Source: Hyphomicrobiales bacterium | Lineage (GTDB): Bacteria; Pseudomonadota; Alphaproteobacteria; Rhizobiales; Rhizobiaceae | NCBI GenBank assembly: GCA_002400845.2 | Contig: NVRK02000037.1 | Span: 1 to 47,841, forward strand | DNA length: 47,841 nucleotides | Direction of reading: 5' to 3' | Part shown: piece after piece, positions 45,603 to 47,841 of the stretch | How the letters are laid out: each line of letters begins with the position of its first letter | How positions within the stretch are numbered: the first letter of the stretch is position 1 | The notes under the pieces: model-generated | Told to the model about the DNA's origin: nothing | What the model saw: the letters and a program-made list of their open reading frames with translations, nothing else | The model's database searches: none | Translations under genes and position numbers: made by a program

Positions 45603-46790
45603 TTGCGTACAATTGTAATCGTACTAGTTCAATTTGTGTTTGTGATGGTCTTAATTACCGTCTTGCCATCGACTTCATTTGCAAAGATTGAAGTCACGCT
45701 AGGCTATCTTGAAAAAAAGGTGGCTTTACCCCCCATACTTTCTAATCTTGAGGTTATACCAGACGATGAAGGTCTAGCGGGTGTGAATGTGGCTTTGAAT
45801 GATATTCGCACGACAGGAAAATTCTTAGGGCACGATTATAAACTAGTAATTGACGTGGTGGATGAGGGGGAGGATATTCTTGAAGCTGCCAGAGTGATGC
45901 TTTCAATAACGCCATTCATTGTTGTCAAAGCCCCCAAACAAGTAATTCTTAATATTAGTGATCTTCCTGAAGCCAAGGGCGCTATCATTATAAATATCTC
46001 AGCAACAGATGATTCATTACGAAGTGGCGAGTGTCGCAGTAATTTATTTCATACAATACCCTCACGGGCAATGCTCGCAGATGCGCTTGCTCAATTTTCT
46101 TATAAAAAGCGTTGGCATAAATGGGCTTTAATTAAGGGCGACCATGACAATGATGGTGATTATGCGCTGGCTTTGAAACGCTCAGCTAAAAAATTCCAAC
46201 TGAAAATCGTAGCAGAGCTAACATGGGAATTTAATGCAGATATGCGGCGTAATGCGGCCCAAGAAGTTCCACTTTTTACACAAGATTTACCTGACTACGA
46301 TTTGTTAATAGTATCAGATGAACGGCATGATTTTGGCAGGTATATCTTGTATAATACATGGTTGCCTAGACCCGTTGGTGGCTCAGAAGGATTGGTTCCT
46401 GCTGCATGGAGCACTGCTGTTGAGCAACATGGTGCGGCTCAATTGCAATCCAGATTTTACAATCAAACCAAACGTATTATGAGGTCCATTGATTATGCGG
46501 CATGGGCAGCTGTTAGATCAATTGGAGAAGCTGTAACACGTTCAGGTTCCAACAAAATTGAGGCGCTTAGGGCTTACATGCTTTCTGATAAGTTTGAACT
46601 TGGAGGCTTTAAAGGTCGAAAATTGACTTTTAGGAATTGGAATGGACAATTACGCCAACCCATTCCTTTGGTTCATACACGCGCCGTTGTTGCGTTAGCG
46701 CCGATAGAAGGCTTTTTACATCAACACAATGAATTAGACACTTTAGGGTTAGATAGGCCAGAATCGAAATGTCGAGAATTTACAGAATGA
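45603..46790 (+). CDS. PQQ-dependent alcohol dehydrogenase system ABC binding protein
   Basis: Branched-chain-type periplasmic binding protein found with PQQ alcohol dehydrogenases. I place the start at TTG 45603, with GGAG 6 nt upstream, because it begins a clean signal peptide (MRTIVIVLVQFVFVMV onward, ending near TSFAK). In-frame ATGs at 45549 and 45561 lack a ribosome binding site. The mature part contains IPDDEGLAGVNVALNDIRTTGKFLG, and the stretch SGECRSNLFHTIPSRAMLADALAQF. The protein has 395 residues. Its stop overlaps the propeller start. Confidence 0.82.
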   Translation: MRTIVIVLVQFVFVMVLITVLPSTSFAKIEVTLGYLEKKVALPPILSNLEVIPDDEGLAGVNVALNDIRTTGKFLGHDYKLVIDVVDEGEDILEAARVMLSITPFIVVKAPKQVILNISDLPEAKGAIIINISATDDSLRSGECRSNLFHTIPSRAMLADALAQFSYKKRWHKWALIKGDHDNDGDYALALKRSAKKFQLKIVAELTWEFNADMRRNAAQEVPLFTQDLPDYDLLIVSDERHDFGRYILYNTWLPRPVGGSEGLVPAAWSTAVEQHGAAQLQSRFYNQTKRIMRSIDYAAWAAVRSIGEAVTRSGSNKIEALRAYMLSDKFELGGFKGRKLTFRNWNGQLRQPIPLVHTRAVVALAPIEGFLHQHNELDTLGLDRPESKCREFTE

Positions 46791-47773
46791 TGACTTTTTC
46801 AAAGTTAAAAACTTTAACGGTAATTGCTTTAACCATCGCGCATTGTACTGGTTCTGCTTATGCTGGCGAAATTTGGGTTTCGAATGAAAAAGATGATACT
46901 ATTAGTGTCATCGACGATACCACTTTTACAGTAATCAAAACATTAGAAGTTGGTGAAAGGCCGCGAGGTATTACGTTTTCAAAAGACTATTCTGTTTTAT
47001 ATCTTTGTGCTTCAGACAGCGACACAGTTCAAATGATTGACCCAGATACTGGAAAAATATTACACGAATTGCCATCGGGAGAAGATCCAGAACAATTTGT
47101 TCTTCATCCAGATAATAAGCATCTCTACATTGCCAATGAAGACGATGCGATCACGACGGTGGTGAATGTTGAAACTCGACAAGTGATCGCACAAATTGAT
47201 GTGGGTATTGAACCAGAAGGTATGGCCATCTCTCCAGACGGTAAAATTGCAATTACAACGTCTGAAACTACAAATATGGCGCATTGGATTGATACATCCA
47301 CCCAGAAAATCTTTGCAAATACTTTGGTCGACCAAAGACCGCGTCATGCAGAATTCACGCCAGATGGTTCTCAATTATGGGTAAGCGCAGAAATTGGTGG
47401 AACGATTTCAGTTTTCAAAGTTGCAGATCAAAGTGAAATAGCAAAAGTGAATTTTGCAATAAAGGGTGTGCATTCTGATCGTGTTCAGCCTGTAGGGTTT
47501 AAAATGACAAAGGATGCAAAGTTTGCTTTTGTCGCATTAGGGCCTGCCAATCACATCGCGGTCGTAGACATGCAAACTTATAAAGCAGTGAAATACATTC
47601 AAGTTGGTCGGCGTGTTTGGCACATGGCGTTTAATAGCGACGAAAGCCTATTATTTACAACAAACGGAGTGTCGGGCGACGTAACAATTATCGATGTGGC
47701 ATCCTTCAAGCCTATCAAATCAGTTAAAGTTGGACGATTTCCATGGGGCGTCGCTTGGCGTCCAACAAACTAA
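46787..47773 (+). CDS. PQQ-dependent catabolism-associated beta-propeller protein
   Basis: Secreted YVTN-type beta-propeller of 328 residues. ATG 46787 overlaps the previous stop (ATGA); an ATG at 46769 would overlap more. The signal peptide ends near GSAYAG. Repeated blades have the pattern IWVSNEKDDTISVIDD, LYIANEDDAITTVVN, LWVSAEIGGTISVF and LFTTNGVSGDVTIID. The end VGRFPWGVAWRPTN matches the family. ABC ATPase and permease genes and the dehydrogenase usually follow but lie outside the window. Its last 28 bases recur in tandem. Confidence 0.85.
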   Translation: MMTFSKLKTLTVIALTIAHCTGSAYAGEIWVSNEKDDTISVIDDTTFTVIKTLEVGERPRGITFSKDYSVLYLCASDSDTVQMIDPDTGKILHELPSGEDPEQFVLHPDNKHLYIANEDDAITTVVNVETRQVIAQIDVGIEPEGMAISPDGKIAITTSETTNMAHWIDTSTQKIFANTLVDQRPRHAEFTPDGSQLWVSAEIGGTISVFKVADQSEIAKVNFAIKGVHSDRVQPVGFKMTKDAKFAFVALGPANHIAVVDMQTYKAVKYIQVGRRVWHMAFNSDESLLFTTNGVSGDVTIIDVASFKPIKSVKVGRFPWGVAWRPTN

Positions 47774-47841
47774 GGGCGTCGCTTGGCGTCCAACAAACTA
47801 AGGGCGTCGCTTGGCGTCCAACAAACTAAGGGCGTCGCTTG
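47746..47841 (+). repeat. 28-nt direct tandem repeat at the 3' end of the propeller gene
   Basis: Three identical 28-nt units (47746-47773, 47774-47801, 47802-47829) and 12 bases of a fourth reach the window end. Each begins GGGCGTCGCTTG and ends with the TAA stop. The first unit encodes the last residues GVAWRPTN and stop. The total copy number is unknown because the window is cut. It may be a natural slippage repeat or an assembly artefact at a contig end. Confidence 0.95.

Overview
The window is a piece of an alphaproteobacterial chromosome, probably a marine member of Hyphomicrobiales or a close relative. The str/S10/spc/alpha ribosomal super-operon is in alphaproteobacterial order (no rpmJ or rpsD next to rpsM). 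It is followed by degP-type protease, rarA, crcB, rluC, a Gph-like phosphatase and the ATP12 chaperone, a neighbourhood I associate with that order. Base composition looks AT-leaning for the group, and S14 is the long zinc-free form.

Layout. (1) 3-16015, plus strand: tuf, rpsJ to rplO, secY, adk, rpsM, rpsK, rpoA, rplQ. Intrinsic terminators or hairpins interrupt the run after rplO, adk, rpsM, rpsK, rpoA and rplQ, so several sub-operons are likely. L15 carries an unusual C-terminal helix-hairpin-helix-like extension. (2) 16132-25262: a pentapeptide-repeat membrane protein, the housekeeping set named above, a TerB-like repeat protein and lipB. (3) 25398-39458: a catabolic island. It encodes a TRAP transporter (dctP-dctQ-dctM), a glutathione transferase, an aldehyde dehydrogenase, a GntR/FCD regulator, a VOC protein, a mandelate-racemase-type enolase, an SDR, a GldA-type metal alcohol dehydrogenase, an AroE-like dehydrogenase, an L-idonate-5-dehydrogenase-like enzyme and a two-subunit transketolase. 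A near-identical 19-bp operator-like site precedes each of the three divergent or parallel promoters, which suggests one regulon controlled by the encoded GntR protein. The substrate is unknown; a carboxylated polyol or sugar acid fits best. (4) 30719-31352: inside the island, a truncated regulator remnant and a small membrane-protein gene split by an in-frame TGA. (5) 40195-47841: a DUF1097 membrane protein, a NosR-like flavin/iron-sulfur membrane protein and an ApbE/NosX-like flavin transferase. These are followed by accessory genes of a PQQ-dependent alcohol dehydrogenase system: a MoxJ/XoxJ-like binding protein, a cytochrome c-550 PedF-like protein, a PQQ-associated ABC binding protein and a PQQ-associated beta-propeller. 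The window ends inside a 28-nt tandem repeat copied from the 3' end of the propeller gene.

The strongest leads for undescribed biology are the NosR/NosX pair next to PQQ-dehydrogenase accessories with no nitrous-oxide reductase genes in view, the GntR-controlled catabolic island, the L15 extension, and a structured leader upstream of rpsM. No tRNA, rRNA, CRISPR array, insertion sequence or phage gene was recognised. All family names come from reading the translated sequences and recalled family knowledge; no database search was run.
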